A DNA stretch of 64,000 nt from Sphingomonas oleivorans (lineage in GTDB: Bacteria > Pseudomonadota > Alphaproteobacteria > Sphingomonadales > Sphingomonadaceae). The notes beneath the pieces are model-generated. The model searched no databases. It was not told the origin of the DNA and saw only the letters and a program-made list of their open reading frames with translations. Made by a program: the position numbers and the translations under genes. Shown here one piece after another: positions 17,513-26,904 of this stretch. The stretch covers positions 1 through 64,000 of the forward strand of contig NZ_NWBU01000017.1 of assembly GCF_003050615.1 (NCBI RefSeq). The letters run 5' to 3'. Position 1 is the first letter of the stretch. Each line of letters opens with the position of its first letter.

Positions 17513-18553
17513 ATGACTGCTTCCTCAATCGACGCGCTTTGGTACACGCGCTGCCCCGTTCCTACGCCACTCGGCATCGCCGTCCAACTCGGCTGGTTCG
17601 CCGACGAGTTCGGGGCCGAAGGGATCGAACTCAGATCGATCCAGGAAAGCAACGATCCCAACGCGCAGGAATCGCATTTCGATCACAACCTGCCGGCGAG
17701 CTTCCGTCAGGGCGGTAACATCCCGGCGATCTGGGCGCGGTCGCGCGGCGCCGACACCCGGGTTATCGGCCTGTCATGGACGGACGAATTCCAGGCGATC
17801 CTGGCGCTTCCGGGCCGCGGGATCGAGCGGACGCGCGATCTCAGGGGGCGGCGCATCGCGCTCCCGGTCAATCCGATCTCCATCGATTTCAATCGCGCCA
17901 CGGCGCTGCGCGGCTTCGCCAAGGCGCTCGAACTCGACGGCATCGCGCTGCACGAGGTGGAACATGTCGATGCCATCAACGACGGCGAGGGTGCGATTGG
18001 CATCGCGTCCGGCGAAGGAGTCCGCCGCCGCCGGCGTCACGGCTATCGCGCCGAGGCGCTGGCGCTGATCCGCGGCGACGTGGACGCGATCTACGTCAAG
18101 GGCGCGCTGGGGCTTGAAACGGCCCGGCTGATCGGTGCGTCGATCATCGTCGACATCGGCTTCCATCCCGACCCCAAGGTGCGGATCAACAATGGCACGC
18201 CGCGCACGCTGACGGTGGACGCGGGGCTGATCGAGGAGCATCCCGATCTCGTCGCCCGCTTCCTCGCCCGCGTCGTCGATGCCGGAGCATGGGCGCGGAC
18301 GCACCCGCAGGAAACCTTCGCCTACATCGCCCGGGAGGCGGGGTCGTCGGTCGATTGGGTTCGCGCCGCTTATGGCGAAAAGGCGCATGAGAGGCTGGGC
18401 ACCTTCCTGACCGACGAGGCGATTGCGGCGCTCGGCGACTTCAAGGATTTCCTGTTCGAGCACGACTTCCTGCCCAACGATTTCGACGTCGGCGGCTGGA
18501 TCGATCCGCGCCCGCTCGAAGCGATCGAGCTCTACGCCCGCAAGGTCGCCTGA
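17513..18553 (+). CDS. DszB-like sulfinate desulfinase homologue 1
   Basis: This 346-aa protein has the periplasmic-binding-protein-like fold of DszB/THI5 but no signal peptide, so it should be cytosolic and enzymatic rather than a transport receptor. It keeps the DszB active-site layout: Cys14 in TRCPVPTPLG (DszB Cys27 in NCPVP) and His55 in SHFDHNLP. Arg65 in FRQGGNIPAI follows with the same 10-residue His-Arg spacing as DszB His60 and Arg70. DszB hydrolyses 2-hydroxybiphenyl-2-sulfinate to a phenol and sulfite. It is first in the operon, and a second paralogue follows the receptor gene. The desulfinase role is inferred from motif and context; annotation pipelines may call it an ABC substrate-binding protein. 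Confidence 0.75.
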   Translation: MTASSIDALWYTRCPVPTPLGIAVQLGWFADEFGAEGIELRSIQESNDPNAQESHFDHNLPASFRQGGNIPAIWARSRGADTRVIGLSWTDEFQAILALPGRGIERTRDLRGRRIALPVNPISIDFNRATALRGFAKALELDGIALHEVEHVDAINDGEGAIGIASGEGVRRRRRHGYRAEALALIRGDVDAIYVKGALGLETARLIGASIIVDIGFHPDPKVRINNGTPRTLTVDAGLIEEHPDLVARFLARVVDAGAWARTHPQETFAYIAREAGSSVDWVRAAYGEKAHERLGTFLTDEAIAALGDFKDFLFEHDFLPNDFDVGGWIDPRPLEAIELYARKVA

Positions 18554-18641
18554 CGATCACCACCATATTCATCGGCCCGCCGCCGCAGAGCGCCCCGGAA
18601 ACGGGTGCGGCGGCGGGCAATCCACAAAAGGGGGATAGATT

Positions 18642-21071
18642 TTGGCTTTCGTTTCCAATCGCACGTTCCTGTTGTCTGCCGCGGTTTCGCTCGTCGCGTT
18701 GCAGGCTAATGCCGCATTCGCCGAGGCACCCGCAGCCGATGCGCCAGCCGCCGACGCCTCGACGCTTGCCGCCGGAGGCGATGTCATCATCGTCACCGCC
18801 AGCAAGCGCGAGGAAAGCATTCAGGATGTGCCCGCCGCGATCACCGCCGTTGGCGGCGAAACGCTGGCGCGCCAGGAGATCCGTTCGGCCGCCGAGATCG
18901 TGCGGCTTATCCCCAACGCATCCGCCGCGCAGACCGAAAGCCGCTCGCGCCCGCGCTGGTTCATCCGCGGCGTCGGATCAAACGATCCCGCGGCGAACGT
19001 CGTCAACCCGATCGGCGTCTATTTCGACGAGGTCTACGTCAACTCGCCCTTCTTCCAGGCCTTCCCGGTATTCGACCTGGAACGGGTGGAGGTGCTGCGC
19101 GGTCCCCAGGGAACGCTCTGGGGCAAGAACACGGTAGGTGGCGCAATCCACTATATTTCGAAGAAGCCGAGCTTCGATCCGTCGGGTTATGTCCGCGCCG
19201 GGATCGGCAATTTCGGGTCGGTCTTTACCCAGGGCGGCTTCGGCGGCGCGGTGATCCCGGACAAGGTGGCCGCACGCGGCTCCTTCTTCTACGAGCGGCG
19301 CGGCAACATCTACACCAATGCGGGCAGCGGCGAGAGCGGGACCGGGCGGTTCGACGACTATGCCGGTCGCGTCCAGTTGCTGTTCACGCCGGTGGACGAT
19401 CTAGAGATCCTGCTGTCCGGCCGCGTGCGCAACTTTGACGGCACGCCGATCCCCCGCTTCATCGCGCCGGCCTTTCCGGACAATGCCGTGCGGAAGGGGG
19501 CATCGGCGCCGGCCGACGATTATGGCAATACGCCCACCGGCAGCGACAAGGTCTATGAGGCCAACGTGCCGGGCACGTCCAAGACCAAGCAGCGCGGCAC
19601 GACACTGACGGTCAACTGGACGCCGGGAGACTATACGGTCACTTCGATCACGGCGTGGGACAAGGGCGACAATCTGAGTCTCGGCGACGCCGACTATACC
19701 GATTTCGAGGGATCGCGTTCGCGCACCGACCTGTCGAGCGAGCAGTTCACTCAGGAATTGCGGCTGACTTCCCCGCGCGAGAACCGCTTCAACTGGATCC
19801 TCGGCGCCCATTATTTTTGGGAGGATTTCTATTCGGATGCCTCCACCGCGACCGTCGGCACCACTGCCTATCTTGATCGCGGCACGGGCCCGCAGCGCTG
19901 GCGGCACGCATATTATCAGAATGTCGTCTACGATCAGACGGCCAAGAGCTATGCGCTGTTCGGCAGCGGCACGTTCAACCTCACCGATGCCCTGAGCCTG
20001 ACGGCGGGCGCCCGCTTCACCTCCGAAAAGCGCTCCGCGACGATCAATATCTACAATCCCAATGGCGATGCGGCGCGGCGGCTCAACACGGTCGATCCGA
20101 CGACCCCGCCCACGGCCGCGCGACCGCTCATCACCTTTATCGATCCCACGACTTGGTGGCTGCGCAGCTCAGTGACGTCCAGCACGCCGCTCACGCCCTT
20201 CATCTCGTCACCGTCCAAGACGTGGAACCGCTTCACCTGGGACATCACGCCGCAGTGGAAACTGAGCGACGAGGCCTTGCTCTACGGACGCTTTGCCCGC
20301 GGTTTTCGATCGGGGACGTTCCAGGCGAGCGCCACTGCCGCCGCCCAGTTCGATCCCAACGGCATCGCGCCCGAGGATCTCTATTCCTACGAGGCCGGCG
20401 TGAAGACGAGCTGGTTCGGCGGCAAGCTGACGGCCAACCTCGCAGCTTTCTATTACGACTATAAGAAGATCCAGGTGCTGGTGCAGGGCGTGCCGGTCCA
20501 GGCCGGTGGCACCACCGTGTTCACCGCGCGGCTGATCAACGCCAAGGGCTGGTCGGAAGGGCTGGAGCTCGACGTCTCGGCACGGCCGATTGCAGGCTTG
20601 CGTATCAACGGCAGCATCGGCTTGCTCGATACCAAATATACCGAGGACTTCATTCCCAATAATCCCAATACCGGACAGTTGTTCGGCGACGGCAACCAGT
20701 TCACTCGAGCGCCCCATTTTACCGGCAATATCGACACCGAATATACGGCGCCGATCGGCGATTGGAATTTGAGCTTCGGCAGCGATTGGAGCTACCGCAC
20801 GGCGCAATATTTCACGGTGAACGCGCAGGAGACCGATCCGAGCGCCAACGACTATAATGTCAGCCGTTACCAGCGGCAGACCGGCTACGCGATCGGCAAT
20901 GCCCGCATCGCGCTCTCGGACGCCGACGATCGGCTCGAATTCCAGCTCTTTGTCCGCAACCTCACCAACAAGACCTTCAAGATCCTGACCTTCGGCACCC
21001 AGCAGGGCGCCCGCCTCACCACGCTCGGCGAACGGCGCACCTATGGCGCGTCGGTCACGGCCAAGTTCTGA
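18642..21071 (+). CDS. TonB-dependent receptor (organosulfur operon)
   Basis: This 809-aa outer-membrane receptor starts at TTG 18642, preceded by GGGGGAT. It has the signal peptide FLLSAAVSLVALQANAAFA, the TonB-box region DVIIVTASK, a plug with LERVEVLRGPQGTLWGKNTVGGAIHYISKK (split here by its conserved turn) and a barrel ending in ASVTAKF. It lies between the two DszB-like genes, 88 bases after the first and 11 before the second, so it is part of the operon. The likely ligand is the sulfonated or sulfinated compound that the operon processes. That is inferred from context. Confidence 0.93.
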   Translation: MAFVSNRTFLLSAAVSLVALQANAAFAEAPAADAPAADASTLAAGGDVIIVTASKREESIQDVPAAITAVGGETLARQEIRSAAEIVRLIPNASAAQTESRSRPRWFIRGVGSNDPAANVVNPIGVYFDEVYVNSPFFQAFPVFDLERVEVLRGPQGTLWGKNTVGGAIHYISKKPSFDPSGYVRAGIGNFGSVFTQGGFGGAVIPDKVAARGSFFYERRGNIYTNAGSGESGTGRFDDYAGRVQLLFTPVDDLEILLSGRVRNFDGTPIPRFIAPAFPDNAVRKGASAPADDYGNTPTGSDKVYEANVPGTSKTKQRGTTLTVNWTPGDYTVTSITAWDKGDNLSLGDADYTDFEGSRSRTDLSSEQFTQELRLTSPRENRFNWILGAHYFWEDFYSDASTATVGTTAYLDRGTGPQRWRHAYYQNVVYDQTAKSYALFGSGTFNLTDALSLTAGARFTSEKRSATINIYNPNGDAARRLNTVDPTTPPTAARPLITFIDPTTWWLRSSVTSSTPLTPFISSPSKTWNRFTWDITPQWKLSDEALLYGRFARGFRSGTFQASATAAAQFDPNGIAPEDLYSYEAGVKTSWFGGKLTANLAAFYYDYKKIQVLVQGVPVQAGGTTVFTARLINAKGWSEGLELDVSARPIAGLRINGSIGLLDTKYTEDFIPNNPNTGQLFGDGNQFTRAPHFTGNIDTEYTAPIGDWNLSFGSDWSYRTAQYFTVNAQETDPSANDYNVSRYQRQTGYAIGNARIALSDADDRLEFQLFVRNLTNKTFKILTFGTQQGARLTTLGERRTYGASVTAKF

Positions 21072-21082
21072 AAGGACCAGCG

Positions 21083-22132
21083 ATGACGGCTTATCCATCC
21101 GAGATCTGGTACACGCGCTGCCCGGTGCCGACGCCACTGGGCATCGCCATCAATCTGGGGCTGATCGAGCGTGATCTGGCGCCACTGGGAATTCAGGTCC
21201 GATCGATTCAGGACAGCAGTGATCCCGAGAAGCGAGCAAGCCACATCGATCATCATCTCGCACACAGCTTCCGCCAGGGCGGCAGCGTGCCGGCAATCTG
21301 GGCGCGGGCGGCGGGGGCGGACACGCGCGTCATCGGCCTCTCCTGGGTTGACGAGAGTCAGGCGATCATCGCGCTGCCCGGCTCCGGCATCCGCGAGGTG
21401 AAGGATCTTAAGGGGCGGCGGATAGCCCTGCCTGTCCGCAAGGATCAGCGTATCGACATCTTCCGCGCGACGGCCTTGCGCGCGCTGCTCGCGGGCTTGT
21501 CGCTCGGTGGCATCGGCGAAAACGAGGTCGAATGGGTGGACGTGGACGCTACCGAACCGGCGGGCGCAACGCCGGTCGGCGCCGCCGCCCGTCGTGGCTG
21601 GACGGGCCGCCCACTCTACACCGCCGAATTCCAGGCACTGGTGCGGGGTGAGGTGGACGCGATCCACGTCAAGGGCTCGCTGGGGCAGGAATATGCCTTC
21701 CTGGGCGGCGCGCATGTCGTGATCGACACTGGCTTCCACCCTGATCCCAAGATCCGCGTCAACAATGGCGCGCCACGCCCGCTGACCGTCGATGCGGCGA
21801 CACTGGAGCAATATCCGAAGGTCGCCGAACGACTGCTCGCCAACGTGATCGCGGCAGGCGAATGGGCAGAGCGCAATCCGGCCGAGACATTGACCTATCT
21901 CACCAGCGAAACCGGATCGCCCGAGCAGTTCGTCCGCGCGGCCTATGGCGGCGACACGCTCCACCGGCGGCTCAAGACCGATCTGTCGGAAGCGTCGTTC
22001 GAGGCGCTCGGCGAATTCACCACTTTCCTCTTCGAACGCGGCTTCCTGCCCGACCATGTCGATGTCGGCGCATGGATCGATCGCCGTCCGTTCGAAGCGA
22101 TCAGCAACAACCGGGCCCGCGACGCGGCCTGA
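21083..22132 (+). CDS. DszB-like sulfinate desulfinase homologue 2
   Basis: This 349-aa paralogue of the gene at 17513 has no signal peptide. The active-site set is again present: Cys13 (TRCPVPTPLG), His54 (ASHIDHHLAH) and Arg64 (SFRQGGSVPAI), with the His-Arg spacing of 10. The middle third differs clearly from copy 1 (RKDQRIDIFRATALRALLAG against NPISIDFNRATALRGFAKAL), so the two have diverged well beyond recent duplication and may handle different sulfinates. The C-terminal part shares HPDPKxRxNNGxPRxLTVDA with copy 1. The start has AAAGGA upstream. Confidence 0.75.
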   Translation: MTAYPSEIWYTRCPVPTPLGIAINLGLIERDLAPLGIQVRSIQDSSDPEKRASHIDHHLAHSFRQGGSVPAIWARAAGADTRVIGLSWVDESQAIIALPGSGIREVKDLKGRRIALPVRKDQRIDIFRATALRALLAGLSLGGIGENEVEWVDVDATEPAGATPVGAAARRGWTGRPLYTAEFQALVRGEVDAIHVKGSLGQEYAFLGGAHVVIDTGFHPDPKIRVNNGAPRPLTVDAATLEQYPKVAERLLANVIAAGEWAERNPAETLTYLTSETGSPEQFVRAAYGGDTLHRRLKTDLSEASFEALGEFTTFLFERGFLPDHVDVGAWIDRRPFEAISNNRARDAA

Positions 22133-22192
22133 ACGAGACGCGGGCGGCCGGGCAGCGCTCGTCCGGCCGTTCGCGACCAGGAGATGGTAGCG

Positions 22193-23332
22193 ATGGCGTT
22201 GAAGAAGGCGATTATCGGCGTGCTCGCGCTGCTGGCCCTGGGGGGGCTGCTCGCTTATCAATTGCGCGGGCGGGACGCGGCCGTGGCAGCGGACGGCGCA
22301 CTGCCGAAGACGCTGACCATCGCCAGCATCGCTTATCCCTATAAGGGCCAGCAGACCTATGCGGGCCTGACCCAGACGATCATCGCGCAGGGCTGGCTCA
22401 AGGATCGGCTCGCGAAGAAGGGCGTCGAGCTCGTCTTCTTCCCCGTGCCCACCGCTGTCGGCGGGCCGCTAATCAACGAAGGCTTTGCCGGCAAGCGGAT
22501 CGATTTTGCGAGCTACGGCGATTTTCCCGCGATCATCGCCGCATCGGGCGGCGTGCCGTTGAAGCTGGTCGTGCCGGTCGGGCGCGGACAGAACGCCTAT
22601 CTGATCGTCCGCAAGGGGCTGGCGGCGAACAGCATCGCTGACCTGAAGGGCAAACGCATCGCGCTCCACCGCGGACGACCGTGGGAGCTGCCTTTCTCGA
22701 AGCTGCTCGATGCCAATGGTCTTGAACTGAGCGACTTCAAGATCCTCAACATCAATCCGCCGGCCAGCCGTGCAGCGCTCGCCTCGGGCGACATCGACGC
22801 CGTGTTCCTGCTGTCGGACGCGATCCTGCTCGAACAGAAGGGCGCGGGCCGGATCATCTGGTCTACCAAGACCGCGCCCGCCGACTGGAAAATGCGCGCC
22901 GAGCTGTTCGCTCGCGGCGACTTCGTCGATCGCTATCCCGAACTCACTCAGATCGTCGCCGACGCCTATGTCCGCGCGGCGCACTGGTCCTCGCTGCCGG
23001 AGAACCGCAAGGCGGTGATCGAGGAAGCCGCACGGGGCGACACGCCGGTCAGCGTTGTCGAGACCGATTATGATGAGCCGCGCGTCGCCTGGCGCGACCG
23101 CTTCTCCCCTTTGTTCGACGACTTCATGGTCCGCCACTACCAATCGGTCGCCGACTATACGTTCGCGCAGGGCCTCGTCCGCCGGAAGGTCGATGTTGAT
23201 GCGCTGCTCGACCGCCGCTTCGCCACGCAAGCGCTGAAGAATCTCGGCTTCGACGACTATTGGCAGCCGACGCGCGTGCAGACCGAGGCGGCGCCGGCGA
23301 TCACGGCGGTCAACGGAGCGCCTCGTTCATGA
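22193..23332 (+). CDS. ABC transporter substrate-binding protein (SsuA/TauA-like)
   Basis: This 379-aa protein has an N-terminal hydrophobic segment (AIIGVLALLALGGLLAY) that looks like an uncleaved membrane anchor or signal. The NMT1/SsuA-like fold follows (IASIAYPYKGQQTYAGLTQTI, INEGFAGKRIDFASYGDFPAI, VRKGLAANSIADLKGKRIAL, LASGDIDAVFLLSDAIL). The family binds aliphatic sulfonates, taurine or nitrate. ATG 22193 was chosen over 22184 because AGGAG then sits 9 bases upstream. It is followed in the same operon by two permeases and an ATPase, with an MFS gene interposed, so it should feed that importer. Confidence 0.85.
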   Translation: MALKKAIIGVLALLALGGLLAYQLRGRDAAVAADGALPKTLTIASIAYPYKGQQTYAGLTQTIIAQGWLKDRLAKKGVELVFFPVPTAVGGPLINEGFAGKRIDFASYGDFPAIIAASGGVPLKLVVPVGRGQNAYLIVRKGLAANSIADLKGKRIALHRGRPWELPFSKLLDANGLELSDFKILNINPPASRAALASGDIDAVFLLSDAILLEQKGAGRIIWSTKTAPADWKMRAELFARGDFVDRYPELTQIVADAYVRAAHWSSLPENRKAVIEEAARGDTPVSVVETDYDEPRVAWRDRFSPLFDDFMVRHYQSVADYTFAQGLVRRKVDVDALLDRRFATQALKNLGFDDYWQPTRVQTEAAPAITAVNGAPRS

Positions 23333-24507
23333 GCGACAACCGTTTCCTCGCCAACTTCATCCTGCTGTCACTGGTCAGCGGGCTGACGATCGGCCTCGGC
23401 AAGATCGTCACCACGCTCTACGCGCTGTCGCTCGGGGCGACGCCGTTCCAGATCGGCATGGTATCGGCGATGGAATCGATCGGCATGGTCATCGTCACCG
23501 TGCCGGCCGGCTTCATCATTGCGCGCTATGGGATGCGCAGTGTCTATTTCGTGGCCAGCCTGGGGCCCCTGCTGGTCAATCTGGCACTGCCGTTCAGTGC
23601 GTCCTGGGTGGCGCTGGCGGTCGGACGCGGCCTGATCGGGCTGTGCATCCCTTTCCGCATCGTATCGATGAACAGCGCCTTCCTCGAACGGCTGAAGTCG
23701 CTCGGTCAGGCCAAGGCCGGCTGGTACCGCGGCACGCTGACGGGCGGCATGGCGATCGTCGGCCCGGCGGCAGCGACGCTCCTCACCCAGCGACTGACCA
23801 TGTTCGCCTGCTTCCTGCTGGTGGCCGCACTCTTCGGGCTGATGGGCCTGTTCAGCCTCTCGTTCATGCCGGTGCGGCAGGTGCAGACGGAAGGCGCGCC
23901 TGGCTTCCTCGCCGAACTGCGGCTGATCCTTTCGAACGACGACATCGCCGAAAGCTGCCTGATCGAGTTTCTGAGCAGCGCGACCAATGCGTTGTTCGGC
24001 ACCTTCATCATCCTGCTGGCGATCGCGCTCCCGCCACTGACCGAGCAGGACGGCATCCATGTGATGCTCTTCCAGGGCGTGACCGCGGTGGCGATGCTGC
24101 TCCTGGGCGGCGCCCTGGTTGAGCGCTTCGCGACGCGAGCCGCTTATGCTCTCGGGCTGGCGCTGGCATCGGGCGCGCTGCTGACCTTCGGCTTGGCGGG
24201 TGGCTTTGCCGGGCTGGCATTTGGCGCGGTGCTGCTCAGCGCTGGATCGGCTGTCGTCCATCTCGTCAACGTACGGATGCTGGCGGCGCTGCCCGGCGGC
24301 AAGAGCAAGGTCGCCGGCCTCTACAATCTGGCATCAATGCTCGGATCGTCCTTCGGGGCGATTGCCGGCGGGCTTGCGACCAGGATCGTGCCGCTGCAGT
24401 CGATCTATCTGATCTGGCTGCCGATCCTCGGCGTGGCCGCGCTGGCGGTCCAGACCATCCATCAACGCCGGTCCGGCATCGGCGCGCTTGTAACGGAGGC
24501 CCGATGA
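23329..24507 (+). CDS. MFS transporter (organosulfur operon)
   Basis: This 392-aa protein has about 12 hydrophobic segments and an MFS-like loop after the second segment (GFIIARYGMRSVYF). Its start overlaps the stop of the upstream gene by ATGA, so it is translationally coupled. No signature identifies the substrate. In this operon it could export sulfite or the desulfurised carbon skeleton, or provide a second uptake route. Its own stop overlaps the first permease start, which shows it is an integral part of the transport module. Confidence 0.8.
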   Translation: MSDNRFLANFILLSLVSGLTIGLGKIVTTLYALSLGATPFQIGMVSAMESIGMVIVTVPAGFIIARYGMRSVYFVASLGPLLVNLALPFSASWVALAVGRGLIGLCIPFRIVSMNSAFLERLKSLGQAKAGWYRGTLTGGMAIVGPAAATLLTQRLTMFACFLLVAALFGLMGLFSLSFMPVRQVQTEGAPGFLAELRLILSNDDIAESCLIEFLSSATNALFGTFIILLAIALPPLTEQDGIHVMLFQGVTAVAMLLLGGALVERFATRAAYALGLALASGALLTFGLAGGFAGLAFGAVLLSAGSAVVHLVNVRMLAALPGGKSKVAGLYNLASMLGSSFGAIAGGLATRIVPLQSIYLIWLPILGVAALAVQTIHQRRSGIGALVTEAR

Positions 24508-25265
24508 TGGCCCGTCCGATCCCCGCCTTCATCCCCGCGCTCGCCCCGCCGCTATTGTTGATCGGTGCATGGCAGGCGGCGTCCGCCACTGGCTTGTTCC
24601 CGGCGCAGGTGCTGGTGCCGCCCAGCGAGGTCATGCGCACGCTGGCTTCGCTTGCCGTCAATGGCGAGCTTAGCGCGCACCTCGGCCAGAGCCTGTTCCG
24701 GTTGGTCTTCGGTTTTGCCATCGGCGCGACCGCGGGCCTCGCCTTCGGGGCGGCGCTGGCCTTGTCGAAGTGGATTGAGGCGCTGTTCTCGCCCTTGTTC
24801 CTGGCGGTGCGCCAAGTGCCGGTCTTGGCCTTCGTGCCCGTGCTGGTGCTGCTGCTCGGTATCGAAGAGGGCTTCAAGATCACCATCGTCGCGGTCGCAG
24901 CCTTCTTCCCTGTGGCCCTGGCGACATTCGATGGCGTGCGGGGTGTGCCCAAGGCGTGGTTTGAGGTGGCGCGCGTTTATCGCACCCCGCTCGTCCCCTT
25001 CGTCGCGCGCATCCTCGTGCCTGCCACCGTGCCGCCGGTGCTGACGGGCCTGCGCATCGCGCTGACGCGCGCCTGGCTGGTGCTGGTCGCAGCCGAGTTG
25101 CTCGCGGCCGACAGCGGCATCGGCCAAATGATGGAGATGGGCCGGCAGATGTTCCGCATCGACGTGGTGCTGGCCGGCGTGATCGTCAGCGGCCTCATCG
25201 GCTTCGCGCTCGATCGCGGCGCCAAATGGATCGAGCGCCGCGCCACGCGCTGGAGGACAGCATGA
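24504..25265 (+). CDS. ABC transporter permease 1 (SsuC/TauC-like)
   Basis: This 253-aa inner-membrane protein has about six hydrophobic helices. The cytoplasmic EAA-type loop reads FDGVRGVPKAWFEVARVYRT, with RILVPATVPPVLTGLRIAL following, as in SsuC/TauC/NrtB permeases. It overlaps both neighbours by 4 bases (ATGA). It presumably pairs with the second permease as a heterodimer. Confidence 0.9.
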   Translation: MMARPIPAFIPALAPPLLLIGAWQAASATGLFPAQVLVPPSEVMRTLASLAVNGELSAHLGQSLFRLVFGFAIGATAGLAFGAALALSKWIEALFSPLFLAVRQVPVLAFVPVLVLLLGIEEGFKITIVAVAAFFPVALATFDGVRGVPKAWFEVARVYRTPLVPFVARILVPATVPPVLTGLRIALTRAWLVLVAAELLAADSGIGQMMEMGRQMFRIDVVLAGVIVSGLIGFALDRGAKWIERRATRWRTA

Positions 25266-26041
25266 GCATGCTTCTGAAACGCCCGCCAGCGCGGATCGCG
25301 ATCGGGCTCGTCGTGCCGGTGTTGATCCTTTTCTGGTGGCAGGCGCAGTCGCAGGCGGGTGGCGCCCGCGCGCTCGCCTTCGTGCCGCTGGGCTCGGTGG
25401 CGACGGCATTCGCGGAACTGGCGGGCAGCGGCCAGTTGCTCGACGACGCACTGGCTACATTGTCGCGCGCCGTCACCGGGTTGTTGCTCGGCGGCATCGC
25501 GGGCGTCACGCTGGGCGTCGTGATGGCGACCTCGCGGCTGGTCGACCGGCTCGTGGGACCGCTCTACCACGCCATCCGCCAGGTGCCGCTGCTCGGCTGG
25601 CTGCCATTGATCGGCCTGTGGCTGGGCAATGGTGACGGCGCGAAGCTGCTGATCGTCAGCCTGGCCGCCTTCTATCCCACGGTGCTCAACAGTTATGAGG
25701 GCATCACCCATGTCGAGAAGCGCTATCTGGACGTCGGCCGGATCTACGGTTTCACGTCCGTGCAGCGCTTCCGTCTCATCCTGCTGCCGGCAGCGCTGCC
25801 ATTGATCCTGACCGGGGTCACCCAGGCGCTCGCCTTCGCCTGGATCGCGACGATCGGCACCGAGATCCTGTTGGGCTCGGGCAGCGGGCTCGGTGCCGCA
25901 ATGGGGCTCGCGCAGGCGCAGCAGCGCATGGACGTGATCCTCGTTGCGATCCTCGTCACCGCGCTGCTCGGCTTCACCCTCAACGACCTCTTCGCCCGGC
26001 TGCGCGGCCATCTGCTGCGCTGGCAGGGCGCGTCCGCGTGA
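25262..26041 (+). CDS. ABC transporter permease 2 (SsuC/TauC-like)
   Basis: This 259-aa permease is of the same family as the preceding gene (loop YEGITHVEKRYLDVGRIYGF then FRLILLPAALPLILTGVTQAL). ATG 25262 overlaps the previous stop. Two different permease genes, where the classical ssu operon has one, imply a heterodimeric channel. Confidence 0.9.
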   Translation: MSMLLKRPPARIAIGLVVPVLILFWWQAQSQAGGARALAFVPLGSVATAFAELAGSGQLLDDALATLSRAVTGLLLGGIAGVTLGVVMATSRLVDRLVGPLYHAIRQVPLLGWLPLIGLWLGNGDGAKLLIVSLAAFYPTVLNSYEGITHVEKRYLDVGRIYGFTSVQRFRLILLPAALPLILTGVTQALAFAWIATIGTEILLGSGSGLGAAMGLAQAQQRMDVILVAILVTALLGFTLNDLFARLRGHLLRWQGASA

Positions 26042-26055
26042 AAAGGAGACCCGCC

Positions 26056-26904
26056 ATGACCGCCCAGAGCCGGATCAGCCCCACCCCTCCGCCCGCCGCT
26101 CCGCGATCGGCCTCGGGCGCGCTGACGATCAGCAGCCTTTCCAAGAGTTTCACGATCGACGGCAAGCCGCTGCCGGTGCTCGATGGAATCGATCTCACGC
26201 TACGTCCCGGCGAGTTCGTCAGCATCGTCGGCGCCAGCGGCTGCGGCAAATCAACCTTGCTGCGGCTCATCGTCGGGCTCGACACCGATTATTCGGGCGA
26301 GATCCGGCTGGACGGACAGCGCATCGCCACCACCAGTCTCGATCGCGGCATCGTCTTCCAGGATCATCGCCTGTTTCCGTGGATGACGCTGGAGGAGAAT
26401 GTCGGCCTGGCGCTCCTCAACACCGATATCCCAAAGGATCGCCGGGCCCAGATCGTCGCCGATCATATCGCGCTCGTGAACCTCTCCGGGTTCGAGAAGG
26501 CCTATCCGCATCAGCTTTCCGGCGGCATGGCGCAGCGCGCCGCCATCGCCCGCGCGCTCGTCACCGAACCCAAGCTACTGCTGCTCGACGAGCCGCTGGG
26601 CGCGCTCGATGCCCTCACCCGCGTCCACGTCCAGAAGGAATTGCAACGCATCTGGATGGCGCAGCGATCGACCATGCTGATGGTGACGCATGACGTGGAG
26701 GAAGCGCTCTATCTCGGCGACCGGGTGATCGTCATGAGCCCCAATCCGGGCCGCATCCGCCGGATCGTCGAGGTTGATCTGCCGCATCCGCGCGACCGCA
26801 GCTCGCCCGTTCTCCACCGCCTGCGCGACGAGATCCTGACCGAGCTGACCGGCGCGCCCGACCCAGCAAATCTCGTTCGCTTTCCCGGAACGGAGGAGCG
26901 CTGA
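26056..26904 (+). CDS. ABC transporter ATP-binding protein (SsuB/TauB-like)
   Basis: This 282-aa ATPase has Walker A GASGCGKSTLL, the Q-loop VFQDHRLFPWM, signature LSGGMAQRAAIARAL, Walker B LLLLDEPLGALD and switch histidine MVTHDVEEAL. The proline-rich first 25 residues precede the domain. ATG 26056 follows AGGAG at 7 bases. The FQDHRLFPW form is characteristic of SsuB/TauB/NrtD-type sulfonate and nitrate importers. It completes the importer with the substrate-binding protein and two permeases. Confidence 0.93.
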   Translation: MTAQSRISPTPPPAAPRSASGALTISSLSKSFTIDGKPLPVLDGIDLTLRPGEFVSIVGASGCGKSTLLRLIVGLDTDYSGEIRLDGQRIATTSLDRGIVFQDHRLFPWMTLEENVGLALLNTDIPKDRRAQIVADHIALVNLSGFEKAYPHQLSGGMAQRAAIARALVTEPKLLLLDEPLGALDALTRVHVQKELQRIWMAQRSTMLMVTHDVEEALYLGDRVIVMSPNPGRIRRIVEVDLPHPRDRSSPVLHRLRDEILTELTGAPDPANLVRFPGTEER

